Below, in pieces: positions 24,451 to 32,169 of a stretch of DNA of 41,140 nucleotides. This DNA comes from UBA2773 sp964458715 (GTDB taxonomy: Bacteria; Patescibacteriota; Minisyncoccia; Moranbacterales; DUUL01): the NCBI GenBank assembly GCA_964458715.1, contig CAYWJP010000005.1, forward strand, positions 1 through 41,140, in the 5' to 3' direction. The notes below the pieces were generated by a model. That model searched no databases, was not told the DNA's origin, and worked only from the letters and a program-made list of their open reading frames with translations. How positions within the stretch are numbered: the first letter of the stretch is position 1; each line of letters opens with the position of its first letter. The position numbers and the translations under genes were made by a program.

Positions 24451-24485
24451 ACAATCCCTAATTAACTAATTAACTAATCACTATT

Positions 24486-25151
24486 TTATTGATTAGCCAC
24501 AAAATCAATATCAAAACTACAAATATCACTCATAATTGTATTATCGGCAGTAGCTGGTACTCGATATTCCATTTTAAATAATCGACTAGAAGTCACTCCA
24601 GAAACCGCCTCTAAATTACCAATGGACTGATTTCCAGCACTAGCTAAAGCACTTAATGACCCCCAACCATAGATAATATCCCCGGCATCATCACCCAAAA
24701 CTCCGCTATCATCCAGATCAGCTTGAACTTTAACTTCTAATTGACCACAAAGTTCTCCAGTAGAAGCGTCGTCAGAAGCGTCGACTTCTGGTTCCAACAA
24801 ACCATTTTCATTATCTTGAACTGAAGTCACGGCAAAAGTTACTCCAGAATTCATAGCGACCGAACCAGCGTTATTTATATATGAGTCAATCACAATAGCT
24901 TCAGCCATTCCGGGATAACTATTAGGAACAGTTACCTTAGCCGAACCGTCTAAATCGTTTCCTCCAATTTGTAAATCTAAAGTTCCTGCCGTAATGGTAT
25001 TTTCGTCACTACTTTCCTCATCAGACCAAGCCGACCAAGTCACAGTTCCTGCCACTGCAACCAAAAACAATAAAGTCAACAGACTTTGAGCAATTTTAAC
25101 TACAGAAGAATTATTCTTAAATTTCAATTTTTTAAAATATTTTGATTTCAT
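24486..25151 (-). CDS. TasA/camelysin-like fibre protein
   Basis: The 221-residue protein has an N-terminal signal with a basic start, a hydrophobic core and TVTWSAWSDEESSDENTITAGTLDLQI, which is the typical mature start of the TasA/CalY (peptidase M73/camelysin-like) family. Residues 60-215 are beta-rich with few charges (NNAGSVAMNSGVTFAVT, LEVKVQADLDDSG). Two cysteines (GELCGQ, SDICSF) may form a disulfide. TasA is the major fibre of Bacillus biofilm matrix and needs SipW for processing; here a sipW gene lies directly downstream. This is the first gene of a four-gene cluster. Family membership is good; fibre formation in this organism is inference. Confidence 0.85.
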   Translation of the reverse strand: MKSKYFKKLKFKNNSSVVKIAQSLLTLLFLVAVAGTVTWSAWSDEESSDENTITAGTLDLQIGGNDLDGSAKVTVPNSYPGMAEAIVIDSYINNAGSVAMNSGVTFAVTSVQDNENGLLEPEVDASDDASTGELCGQLEVKVQADLDDSGVLGDDAGDIIYGWGSLSALASAGNQSIGNLEAVSGVTSSRLFKMEYRVPATADNTIMSDICSFDIDFVANQ

Positions 25152-25167
25152 ATAAAGTAGAATATTT

Positions 25168-25173
25168 ATTATA
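25168..25173 (-). promoter_or_regulatory. Candidate -10 box of the TasA/SipW cluster
   Basis: A perfect TATAAT on the minus strand lies 17 nt upstream of the TasA-like ATG. The matching -35 region is weak, so this is tentative. Confidence 0.35.
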
Positions 25174-25369
25174 AATAATAAAACTTTTTAAAGTCCTATA
25201 TAAAGTCAATTAATTTATCATGATAACAATTAACTGCCAATAGAATCCTTGGATTTTCTTTTTTATTCCCCTGAAATTTTCGCTAAAATTTGCAGACTAT
25301 TTAAATCATTAAATAATTCGAAATTAAATTAAAATTAAAAATTTGAAATTCAAAATTCACAAATCCCCC

Positions 25370-25398
25370 TTGCCAAACAATCCCTTTTCTGATAGAAT
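25370..25398 (+). promoter_or_regulatory. Promoter of rpsO
   Basis: TTGCCA (25370-25375) and TAGAAT (25393-25398) are separated by 17 nt. Transcription would start near 25405, giving a leader of about 225 nt that contains RNA element copy C. The rest of the 478-bp gap, 25174-25369, is AT-rich with short foldback sequence around 25325-25360 and no gene. Confidence 0.7.
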
Positions 25399-25449
25399 CA
25401 TCTTAAGTTGAAGTAAATAAGTAGAAGTATTTTATAAACAATCTAATTT

Positions 25450-25597
25450 AAAACTTTTCCATTCGAAGTTCACGAGAGTTTTCAGTTTTGAATGCAATTC
25501 GAGGAAAATCTGAGTACCGAGCGAGATGGACTTACTGGTCCTTCGAGCAAGTGACGGAAGATTTGACAAAGAAGTGCTTCAAAAATGGAAAGTCTTT
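25450..25597 (+). promoter_or_regulatory. Structured RNA element, copy C (leader of rpsO)
   Basis: The long outer helix pairs AACTTTTCCATT with AATGGAAAGT and, further in, TTTTGAATGCA with TGCTTCAAAA. The core has ATTCGAGG, helix 2 AAATCT/AGATTT, hairpin GGACT/GGTCC and the 3' box GACAAAGAAGT. It ends 32 nt before the rpsO start. S15 often controls its own leader in bacteria, but this fold also precedes unrelated genes here. Confidence 0.85.
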
Positions 25598-25629
25598 AAA
25601 AACTACGGTGGGACGGTGACAGAAATGTT

Positions 25630-25899
25630 ATGGCTTTAACAAAACAAGCTAAAAAAAGAGTTACTAAAAATTATTTAAGACACGACAAGGATAGTGGATC
25701 AGCTGAATATCAAATTGCTCTTTTCACCGAAAAAATCAAAAAATTAGCTGCTCACTTAAAAAAGAACCCAAAAGACAAACATTCAAGAAAAGGATTATTA
25801 GGAATGGTTCAACAAAGAAAAAAACTTCAAAAATACCTTAAAAACAAAAGTGAGGTTGTTTATAATAAGTTGATCAAAAGTCTTGGAATAAAAGGCTAG
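25630..25899 (+). CDS. rpsO: Ribosomal protein S15
   Basis: The 89-residue protein has the normal S15 length and sequence: QAKKRVTKNYLRHDKDSGSAEYQIAL, a conserved helix with HLKKNPKDKHSRKGLLGMVQQRKKLQKYL, and a final LIKSLGIKG. S15 binds 16S rRNA helices 20-22 early in assembly of the small subunit. The gene is the first of a plus-strand run, preceded by a clear promoter and a folded leader. polynucleotide phosphorylase, its common neighbour, is not here; an NYN-domain gene follows after 71 bp. Confidence 0.97.
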   Translation: MALTKQAKKRVTKNYLRHDKDSGSAEYQIALFTEKIKKLAAHLKKNPKDKHSRKGLLGMVQQRKKLQKYLKNKSEVVYNKLIKSLGIKG

Positions 25900-25970
25900 C
25901 TAAGAACTCTTTCGACAATCAATTTATTTTAAAAAGATAGAACTTGGATGTATAATTTATAAAATAAAAT

Positions 25971-26468
25971 ATGTCACAATTTCCTGATCAAAGAGTTGGT
26001 GTCTTAGTAGATGTTCAAAACATGTACTATAGCGCCAAAAGTATTCACAATAAAAAAACAGATTTTAAAGAAATTTTAAAAGTAGCTGGAGCTAAAAGAA
26101 AATTGGTTCGAGCAATTGCCTATTGTATTACTACCAAAGAAGGCACGGAAGAAAAATTTATCGAATCTCTTCGAAATGCTAATTACGAGATCAGATCTAA
26201 GGAATTACAAATTTTCAAAGACGGTGCTAAAAAAGGCGACTGGGATGTGGGAATTGCTGTTGATGCTATTAAACTAGCCAATAATTTAGATGTAATTGTT
26301 TTAGTAAGCGGCGACGGGGATTATATTCCGTTAGTGAAATACTTGCAATTCAATCAAGGGGTTCAGGTAGAAGTAATGGCTTTTGAAGAAAGTTGTTCTC
26401 AAACCTTAATCGCCGAAGCAGATGCATTTACTAATTTAAGTAATTATAAGAGTTTTTTTAGAAAATAA
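25971..26468 (+). CDS. NYN-domain (LabA/DUF88-like) protein
   Basis: The 165-residue protein is a single NYN domain, a PIN-like fold. Acidic residues expected at the metal site are visible in VGVLVDVQNMYY, KGDWDVGIAVDAI and VLVSGDGDYIPLV; these are the standard LabA/DUF88 blocks. NYN proteins are predicted or shown to be ribonucleases in several lineages, acting in the cytoplasm. It follows rpsO by 71 bp and may be read from its promoter, although TAAAAT at 25960-25965 could serve as a separate -10. The true RNA target is unknown. Confidence 0.9.
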   Translation: MSQFPDQRVGVLVDVQNMYYSAKSIHNKKTDFKEILKVAGAKRKLVRAIAYCITTKEGTEEKFIESLRNANYEIRSKELQIFKDGAKKGDWDVGIAVDAIKLANNLDVIVLVSGDGDYIPLVKYLQFNQGVQVEVMAFEESCSQTLIAEADAFTNLSNYKSFFRK

Positions 26469-26548
26469 TACTACCATTAAAATGGTTTAAGTTTTAAAAA
26501 TTAGATTTTATTTAAAAATTATAAAATTAAAAATTAAAAATTTAATCT

Positions 26549-26893
26549 ATGTTAATTAAAATATTTTCTCGCATAATAATCAACGCTATTGCCGTTTATA
26601 CAGCCGTTCAGTTAGTAGCTGGAATTAACCTAGACATTAATTTCTATAATTTAATCTTAGCAGGACTGTTATTGGGAATAATCAATACTTTTATAAAACC
26701 GGTCATCGCTCTTTTATCCCTACCTTTCGTTTTATTGACTTTTGGATTATTTACCGTCATTATTAATGTCGGTTTATTGTTTTTAATGACTTTCTTAATT
26801 CCGTCCTTCGAAGTGGCCAATTTTTGGTCTGGATTTCTTGGGATAATAATTATAAGCTTAGTAAATTACTTTTTATCAAAAATTAGCAAATAG
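26549..26893 (+). CDS. YvlD-like membrane protein (phage holin 4 superfamily)
   Basis: The 114-residue protein consists of four membrane helices with the family pattern IINAIAVYTAVQLVAGI, LAGLLLGIINTFIKPVI, LPFVLLTFGLFTVIINV and a final FWSGFLGIIIISLVNYFLS. The motif NTFIKP is the conserved spot of the YvlD/phage-holin-4-2 family. The function of the chromosomal members is not known; they are not expected to be true holins. It is 3 bp upstream of secG, so they are surely cotranscribed. Confidence 0.85.
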   Translation: MLIKIFSRIIINAIAVYTAVQLVAGINLDINFYNLILAGLLLGIINTFIKPVIALLSLPFVLLTFGLFTVIINVGLLFLMTFLIPSFEVANFWSGFLGIIIISLVNYFLSKISK

Positions 26894-26896
26894 ATT

Positions 26897-27109
26897 ATGA
26901 ATATTTTAACCTGGTCTCAATTGGTTATTTCTGTTTTATTGATTATTGTTGTTTTACTACAAAATAGAGGATCTGGCCTTTCCAACGCTTTTGGTGGAAG
27001 TGGCGAAGGATTTCACACCAAACGAGGTTTTGAAAAATTCCTATTTACTGCTACTGTGGTCCTTGGAACTTTGTTTATTTTAAATGCAATAGCCTTCTTG
27101 GTTTTCTAA
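26897..27109 (+). CDS. secG: Protein translocase subunit SecG
   Basis: The 70-residue protein has two membrane helices (about 5-22 and 48-68) joined by LLQNRGSGLSNAFGGSGEGF, the diagnostic SecG loop with the LLQ...GLS..FGG pattern. SecG assists the SecYEG channel in protein export, here serving secreted proteins such as the TasA group. The gene starts 3 bp after the YvlD-like gene. Confidence 0.95.
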   Translation: MNILTWSQLVISVLLIIVVLLQNRGSGLSNAFGGSGEGFHTKRGFEKFLFTATVVLGTLFILNAIAFLVF

Positions 27110-27129
27110 GAAATCTCTATTTATGTTAA

Positions 27130-27204
27130 GTAATCATCTAAGATCTCACCGTAATTTATAAAATTTCACTTGTTTACTAAAAAATCGAAATCTTAGATAA
27201 TTAC
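27130..27204. repeat. Foldback between secG and the peptide-binding protein gene
   Basis: GTAATCATCTAAGAT (27130-27144) and ATCTTAGATAATTAC (27190-27204) pair over 15 positions with one mismatch around a 45-nt interior. It ends 26 nt before the next ATG, so it may form in the leader of that gene. Confidence 0.6.
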
Positions 27205-27230
27205 TAAAATCTAAAATCAAGTTTAATTGT

Positions 27231-28928
27231 ATGCAAAAAAACGCTACTCGAATTCTTAATTACATTAAAATTCTTTCCAAAAAAGAAAAACTAGCCCTTT
27301 ATTTATCAATTATATTTTTTTCAATTGGACTAGTTAGCTGGTCAATTTTCTATTATTTCGACGCTACCAAAAAAGTTCCGGCCGCAGGCGGAGAATACAC
27401 CGAAGGAATTGTCGGAAAGCCTACTTATATTAACCCCTTGCTTTCCAGAACTAGCGAAGTAGATGGTATGATTAGTAGTTTAATCTTTTCCTCTTTACTA
27501 AAATACGATAAAGATTCTCGTTTAATTAATGATTTAGCTGAAAGCTACGACATCTCTGACGATAAAAAAACCTATACGGTCAAAATTAGAACAGACGTCA
27601 AGTGGCACGATGGAAACAAAGTAACCGCCAATGATGTTCTTTTTACTACAAAATTAATTCAAGACCCCAAATTTAAAAGCACTCTAAGAGGGGAATGGCA
27701 AGACACTAATATCGACTTAATTGATGAATATACAATCCGATTTACTCTCGATAAACCTTACAGTCCCTTTCTTAACAAGTTAACTTTTGGAATTCTCCCT
27801 CAACATATTTTTAAAAATATTTCTTCCGAAAATTTTTTAATTAATGAATTTAATTTGAAACCAGTCGGTTCTGGACCTTTTGAATTTGCCGATTTTAAAA
27901 AAGATAAGCAAGACAATATTATCTCTTATCAATTGCTAGCCAATGCTGATTACCGGAAAAGAGCTCCTTATTTAGAGAAAATTAATTTTAATTTCTACAA
28001 TTCTGAAGATGAATTAATCGAAGCCTACAACAAAAAAGAAATTAATGGCTTTGGCTTATTTTCCTACGATAAAATCAGTCAATTTGAAAAAAACGAAGAT
28101 ACTGTAGTCAAAACCTTAAGAAGCCCCCGTTATTTTGCTATTTTTTTCAATCAAACCAAATCCATACCTTTAGCAGAAAGCAAAGTTAGAAAAGCCCTTT
28201 CTTATGCCACTAATCGAAACTCCATCTTAGAACAAGTTTTTTATAATAAAGCTGCTAATTCTCTTAGCTCCTTGATCCTTCCTGAATTCGGAGAAATTAA
28301 ACCATCCTCAGAAACTGAAAAATATGACTACGATCCAGAAAAAGCTAAAGAACTTCTAAAAAAAGACGGCTGGGAACAACAAGAAAATGGAGGATGGAAA
28401 AAAGATGAGGAAGAATTGCAGATAGATTTAATCTCTACCCAGTGGCCAGCCTTAATTAGAACTTCTGAGCTAATAAAAGAACAATGGGAAGAAATTGGAA
28501 TTAAGGTAAATGTTTCTAATTTAGAGCTTTCTAATATCCAACAAAACTTTATTAAACCTCGAGAATATCAGGCTCTATTATTTGGTCAGGAATATTTTGG
28601 CAATGATCCTGATCCTTATCATTTCTGGCATTCCACCGAAAAACATGACCCAGGAAATAATATCGCGGTTTTTGGAACTGATAAACTAGACGAATTGTTA
28701 GACCAGGTTCGAGCCAATCATAATGTAAGTGAAAAAGAAGCCAGTTATAATGAAATTGAAAAAATTATAGCCGAAGAAGTTCCTGCTCACTATCTATATA
28801 GTGTTAATTATGTTTATATAATCAACCAAAAAATCAAAGGTTTTGAGGCTAATTCAATCGTTAATCCAATTTTTAAGTTTAACGATATTACTGATTGGCA
28901 TATTAATACGAAACGAGTTAGAAAATAA
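27231..28928 (+). CDS. Extracellular solute-binding protein, family 5 (oligopeptide type)
   Basis: The 565-residue protein has an N-terminal membrane anchor (about 22-43) in place of a lipobox, followed by a family 5 binding protein: GGEYTEGIVGKPTYINPLLS, the signature KTYTVKIRTDVKWHDGNKVTANDVLFT, and YDPEKAKELLKKDGW in the second lobe. Such proteins capture peptides or other small solutes for an ABC importer. No permease or ATPase gene is in the window. In an organism likely dependent on outside nutrients a peptide-binding protein is expected, but its partner has to be elsewhere. It lies between secG and the PGI/PMI gene, with 46 bp to the latter. Confidence 0.9.
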   Translation: MQKNATRILNYIKILSKKEKLALYLSIIFFSIGLVSWSIFYYFDATKKVPAAGGEYTEGIVGKPTYINPLLSRTSEVDGMISSLIFSSLLKYDKDSRLINDLAESYDISDDKKTYTVKIRTDVKWHDGNKVTANDVLFTTKLIQDPKFKSTLRGEWQDTNIDLIDEYTIRFTLDKPYSPFLNKLTFGILPQHIFKNISSENFLINEFNLKPVGSGPFEFADFKKDKQDNIISYQLLANADYRKRAPYLEKINFNFYNSEDELIEAYNKKEINGFGLFSYDKISQFEKNEDTVVKTLRSPRYFAIFFNQTKSIPLAESKVRKALSYATNRNSILEQVFYNKAANSLSSLILPEFGEIKPSSETEKYDYDPEKAKELLKKDGWEQQENGGWKKDEEELQIDLISTQWPALIRTSELIKEQWEEIGIKVNVSNLELSNIQQNFIKPREYQALLFGQEYFGNDPDPYHFWHSTEKHDPGNNIAVFGTDKLDELLDQVRANHNVSEKEASYNEIEKIIAEEVPAHYLYSVNYVYIINQKIKGFEANSIVNPIFKFNDITDWHINTKRVRK

Positions 28929-28974
28929 AAAACTTTTAAAATTATTTTAAAAATAAAAATTTATTCGAACAAAA

Positions 28975-29964
28975 ATGAATTATGAAATCGATAAGAATAA
29001 TTTACGTCAAGTAATTCTTGAGTATCCTAATCAATTCAAAATCGGTCAAACTTTTGCAAAAAATATTAAACCCGAGCTTAAAAACCCACCCTCTAATTTA
29101 ATCATTTGTGGAATGGGCGGTTCAGCCTTACCTGGTGATTTTTTAATTGCTTATCTTCAAGAAAAAAAGATTCGACTTCCAATTTATATTTCTCGAGACT
29201 ATTCTCTTCCTTATCAAACCGACGAAAACTCACTAATTTTTATTTCATCTTATTCGGGAAACACCGAGGAAACCATAGCTTGTTTTCAAGAAGCCTTAAA
29301 AATAAAATTATCAATTGTAGCCTTTACTGAAGGTGGTCAAGTGAAGAAAATAGCCGAGGAAAACGATATTCCTTATGTTAAGTATCAAATCGATTTTGAA
29401 AATTTTCAACCTCGTTATGCAGTTTGCTATGCTTTTGCCGCAATGAATGAAGTCTTGACAAATTTAGGTATCTCTGCTAGGATAAGTAATCTTCCAAAAA
29501 TAGATTCTCGTTCAAACGAAGTCTATGGGGAAACTTTAGCAAAAAAAGCAAAAAATAAAATTCCAGTAATTTATTCTTCTGAAAAATTTGGCTTTCTGGC
29601 CAAAACTTGGAAAATCAAAATTAATGAGAATTCTAAAGCAACCGCTTTTTGGAATGTTTTCCCCGCCTTGAATCATAACGAAATGGTAGGCTTCTCTTCT
29701 CCTAAACACGAATATTGTGTTTTCATACTAAAAGATTCCCTGGATCATCCCAGTGTCCAAAAGAGAATGGACTTAACAACCCAACTTTACCGAGACCGAG
29801 GAATTGAAGTTGAAATAATCGACATTCAAGGAGAAAATTTTTTAGAAAAAGTTCTCACTACTTCAGTTTTGGGAGATTGGATTTCTTATTATTTGGCTCT
29901 TGAGTACAATCAAGATCCCAATCCGGTCGTTATGGTGGAAGAGTTTAAATTGAAATTAAAATAA
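28975..29964 (+). CDS. Bifunctional phosphoglucose/phosphomannose isomerase
   Basis: The 329-residue protein has two SIS domains of the archaeal-type PGI/PMI family. Conserved points are CGMGGSALPGD (45-55), SSYSGNTEET (91-100) with the phosphate-binding Ser and Thr, FQPRYAV (144-150) and ALNHNEMVGF with the catalytic His/Glu region. It interconverts fructose 6-phosphate with glucose 6-phosphate and mannose 6-phosphate in the cytoplasm, linking central sugar metabolism to nucleotide-sugar supply for the glycosyltransferases of this window. An imperfect hairpin without a good T run follows the stop (29975-30008). Confidence 0.92.
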   Translation: MNYEIDKNNLRQVILEYPNQFKIGQTFAKNIKPELKNPPSNLIICGMGGSALPGDFLIAYLQEKKIRLPIYISRDYSLPYQTDENSLIFISSYSGNTEETIACFQEALKIKLSIVAFTEGGQVKKIAEENDIPYVKYQIDFENFQPRYAVCYAFAAMNEVLTNLGISARISNLPKIDSRSNEVYGETLAKKAKNKIPVIYSSEKFGFLAKTWKIKINENSKATAFWNVFPALNHNEMVGFSSPKHEYCVFILKDSLDHPSVQKRMDLTTQLYRDRGIEVEIIDIQGENFLEKVLTTSVLGDWISYYLALEYNQDPNPVVMVEEFKLKLK

Positions 29965-30042
29965 TTTGTTATTTTTATTGAAAGATTCTTTTAAAAATCT
30001 CTCAATAACTTTTAATACATATTAATAATTAAAACTAATTAA

Positions 30043-30160
30043 TTTTTAGTGGATTGCTTTGGATTTACCAAAATAAACACTAAAATCTTTATAGTAGGCC
30101 CATTTCTAACCGCGTTTTTTATAAGCGGTATTTAGCAGTGGAACTACAACTAACTAAAAA
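30043..30160 (+). promoter_or_regulatory. Folded leader of the RNase J gene
   Basis: TTTTTAGT plus TTG (30043-30056) pairs with CAA plus ACTAAAAA (30147-30160), which abuts the start codon. Inside is an arm with ACCGC/GCGGT at its tip, extended by CTAA/TTAG, CCA/TGG and TAGT/ACTA. The core boxes of the six-copy element are absent, so this is a different fold. RNase E autoregulates through its leader in enterobacteria; a similar role here is speculation. Confidence 0.6.
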
Positions 30161-31912
30161 ATGATGAAAAAAACAAACAGTCCTAGACCTGTTCACAAAA
30201 AACCTAGTGAAATTAAGCCGGTAACTAGTTTTACCGCACCCGCGAAAGATCGTCTTCGAATTATCCCTTTGGGAGGATTAGAAGAAATTGGTCGAAATAT
30301 GACTCTATTTGAGTATAACAACGATATTATTATCGTTGATTGCGGATTGATGTTTCCTGATGAAAAAATGATGGGAGTTGATTATATCGTTCCCAATGTT
30401 GAATATCTCAAGAAACGACAAAAAAATATTAGAGGAATGTTGATTACTCATGGTCACATGGACCATATTGGGGCCATTCCTCAAATTTTACATCAAATTG
30501 GTAATCCGCCTATCTATGCTACCGACCTTACTCAGGCCATGATTCTTAAAAGACACGAGGAATACAAAGATTTACCACCTTTGAATGTTAAACAAATCAG
30601 AAAAGTAGATCGAATAAAATTAGGAATTTTTAATATTGAATTTTTTCATGTTAACCATTCTATTCCTGGATCAGTAGGATTAGTAATTAGAACCCCAGTC
30701 GGTAATATTATGCACACTGGAGATTTCAAATTCGATCATTCTCCAGTTGGTGATGTTCCTGCTGATATATCTAAAATTGCTCATCTTGGAGCAGAAGGAA
30801 TTTTAGCTTTATTGTCAGACAGCACCGATTCACAAACTCCCGGTTACAGTATTTCTGAATCCAAAATTAAAAAAACTATTGAAGAAATTTTCCGAGATTC
30901 GAAAGGTCGAATCATTATTGCCACCTTCTCTTCTCTAGTTTCTCGTATTCAAGAAATTGCTGAAGTCGCTGAAGCTTCTGGAAGAAAATTAGCCGTTGAC
31001 GGTTATTCAATGCGAAATAATGTTGAAATTGCTAAAAAACTTGGCTATATCAATGCCAAGCACTCTACCTTTATTAATATTAAAGATGTAGACAAATATC
31101 CTGACAGTAAAGTTGCTATTCTATGCACAGGGGCTCAAGGCGAAGGCAACGCAGTATTAATGAGAATTGTTAACAATGAACATAAATACGTTAAGGTTCA
31201 TCATGGTGATACGGTGGTTTTTTCTTCTTCGGTAATTCCAGGAAATGAACGATCTGTTCAAGGAATGAAAGATACTCTTTATAAAAAAGGTGCCCATGTT
31301 ATTCATTACAAAATGATGGATATTCATTCTGGCGGACATGCTCGACAAGAAGATTTAAAGATGATGATTAATTTGATTCGACCTAAATATTTAATCCCTG
31401 TCCACGGAACCTTCTACATGTTAAAAATCCATGGTGAATTAGGCGAAGAAGTTGGTTTAAAAAAAGAAAACACTTTAATCGGAGAGAACGGTTGCGTTTT
31501 TGAATTTGATAAAAATCAACAAGGCCGAATTACTGGAGAAAAAGTTCCTACTTCTTATGTAATGGTAGATGGAATTGGACTAGGTGATGTTGGAAATGTA
31601 GTTTTGCGAGATCGGCAACATTTAGCCGAAGACGGGATGTTTACTATCGTTACTATCGTTGATAAAACCAAAAAACAAGTAGTTGGAGAACCTCAAGTTT
31701 CTTCTCGAGGCTTCATTTATGTTAAGGAAAATTTTGACCTAGTAAATAAAACTAAAGCCAGAGTCAAAAAAGACGTCAACAAGATAATTGCTAACGACGC
31801 TATTCCTAATTGGAATTACGTTAAGAAAAATATTCAAGAAGATGTCGGAAAATTTCTTTTCCAAAAAACACAAAGGAGACCGATGATATTACCTATAATC
31901 ATAGAGGTTTAA
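30161..31912 (+). CDS. rnj: Ribonuclease J
   Basis: The 583-residue protein is a beta-CASP metallo-beta-lactamase of RNase J type. LGGLEEIGRNMTLFEY begins the domain, THGHMDHIGAIPQIL (96-110) holds the HxHxDH zinc motif, HTGDFKFD is the third metal motif, and the beta-CASP part has STDSQTPGYSISE and IIIATFSSLVSRIQ. The C-terminal part (HSGGHARQEDL, LIPVHGTFYML) and a short end domain are present. RNase J degrades and matures RNA with 5'-exonuclease and endonuclease activity. A second Met follows the first directly, so the start could be 30164. The gene has its own folded leader and terminator. Confidence 0.96.
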   Translation: MMKKTNSPRPVHKKPSEIKPVTSFTAPAKDRLRIIPLGGLEEIGRNMTLFEYNNDIIIVDCGLMFPDEKMMGVDYIVPNVEYLKKRQKNIRGMLITHGHMDHIGAIPQILHQIGNPPIYATDLTQAMILKRHEEYKDLPPLNVKQIRKVDRIKLGIFNIEFFHVNHSIPGSVGLVIRTPVGNIMHTGDFKFDHSPVGDVPADISKIAHLGAEGILALLSDSTDSQTPGYSISESKIKKTIEEIFRDSKGRIIIATFSSLVSRIQEIAEVAEASGRKLAVDGYSMRNNVEIAKKLGYINAKHSTFINIKDVDKYPDSKVAILCTGAQGEGNAVLMRIVNNEHKYVKVHHGDTVVFSSSVIPGNERSVQGMKDTLYKKGAHVIHYKMMDIHSGGHARQEDLKMMINLIRPKYLIPVHGTFYMLKIHGELGEEVGLKKENTLIGENGCVFEFDKNQQGRITGEKVPTSYVMVDGIGLGDVGNVVLRDRQHLAEDGMFTIVTIVDKTKKQVVGEPQVSSRGFIYVKENFDLVNKTKARVKKDVNKIIANDAIPNWNYVKKNIQEDVGKFLFQKTQRRPMILPIIIEV

Positions 31913-31926
31913 ATTTGCTCACAAAG

Positions 31927-31950
31927 ACTGCTCTTAAAGAGCAGTTTTTA
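31927..31950 (+). terminator. Intrinsic terminator of the RNase J gene
   Basis: ACTGCTCT (31927-31934) and AGAGCAGT (31938-31945) form an 8-bp stem with a 3-nt loop and are followed by TTTTA. Confidence 0.9.
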
Positions 31951-31960
31951 TTTCAAATAA

Positions 31961-32104
31961 GCATCAAATTCAAAATTACAAATACCAAATAAGCACCAAT
32001 TTTCAAAATTACAATGTTCAAAACCTAGCCTTAAAGAAGTTTTAAATTTTGGAAATTATAATTTGTGATTTATTTAGAATTTGTAATTTTGGATTTGTAA
32101 TTTT
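31961..32104. repeat. AT-rich foldback element with AAAACCTAG core
   Basis: The left arm (CAAATTCAAAATTACAAATA and on) is complementary to the right arm (GAATTTGTAATTTTGGATTTG). The centre TTCAAAACCTAGCC is, on the other strand, the same GGTTTTGAA core as in the element at 12164-12299. It fills most of the 257-bp gap before trpS. Confidence 0.7.
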
Positions 32105-32169
32105 TTAAATGTTTGCCAAAAACCTCCAACTAAACTAGAATATTTATATAAAAACACTAATCTTAAAAT

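Noticed and set aside
26469..26548. Terminator after the NYN gene (ACCATT/AATGGT)
   Set aside because: The stem is only 6 bp with a 2-nt loop and the T run is broken, so it is not convincing.
29975..30008. Terminator after the PGI/PMI gene
   Set aside because: TTATTG/CAATAA and AGATT/AATCT can pair, but the stem is AT-only with bulges and has no proper T run.
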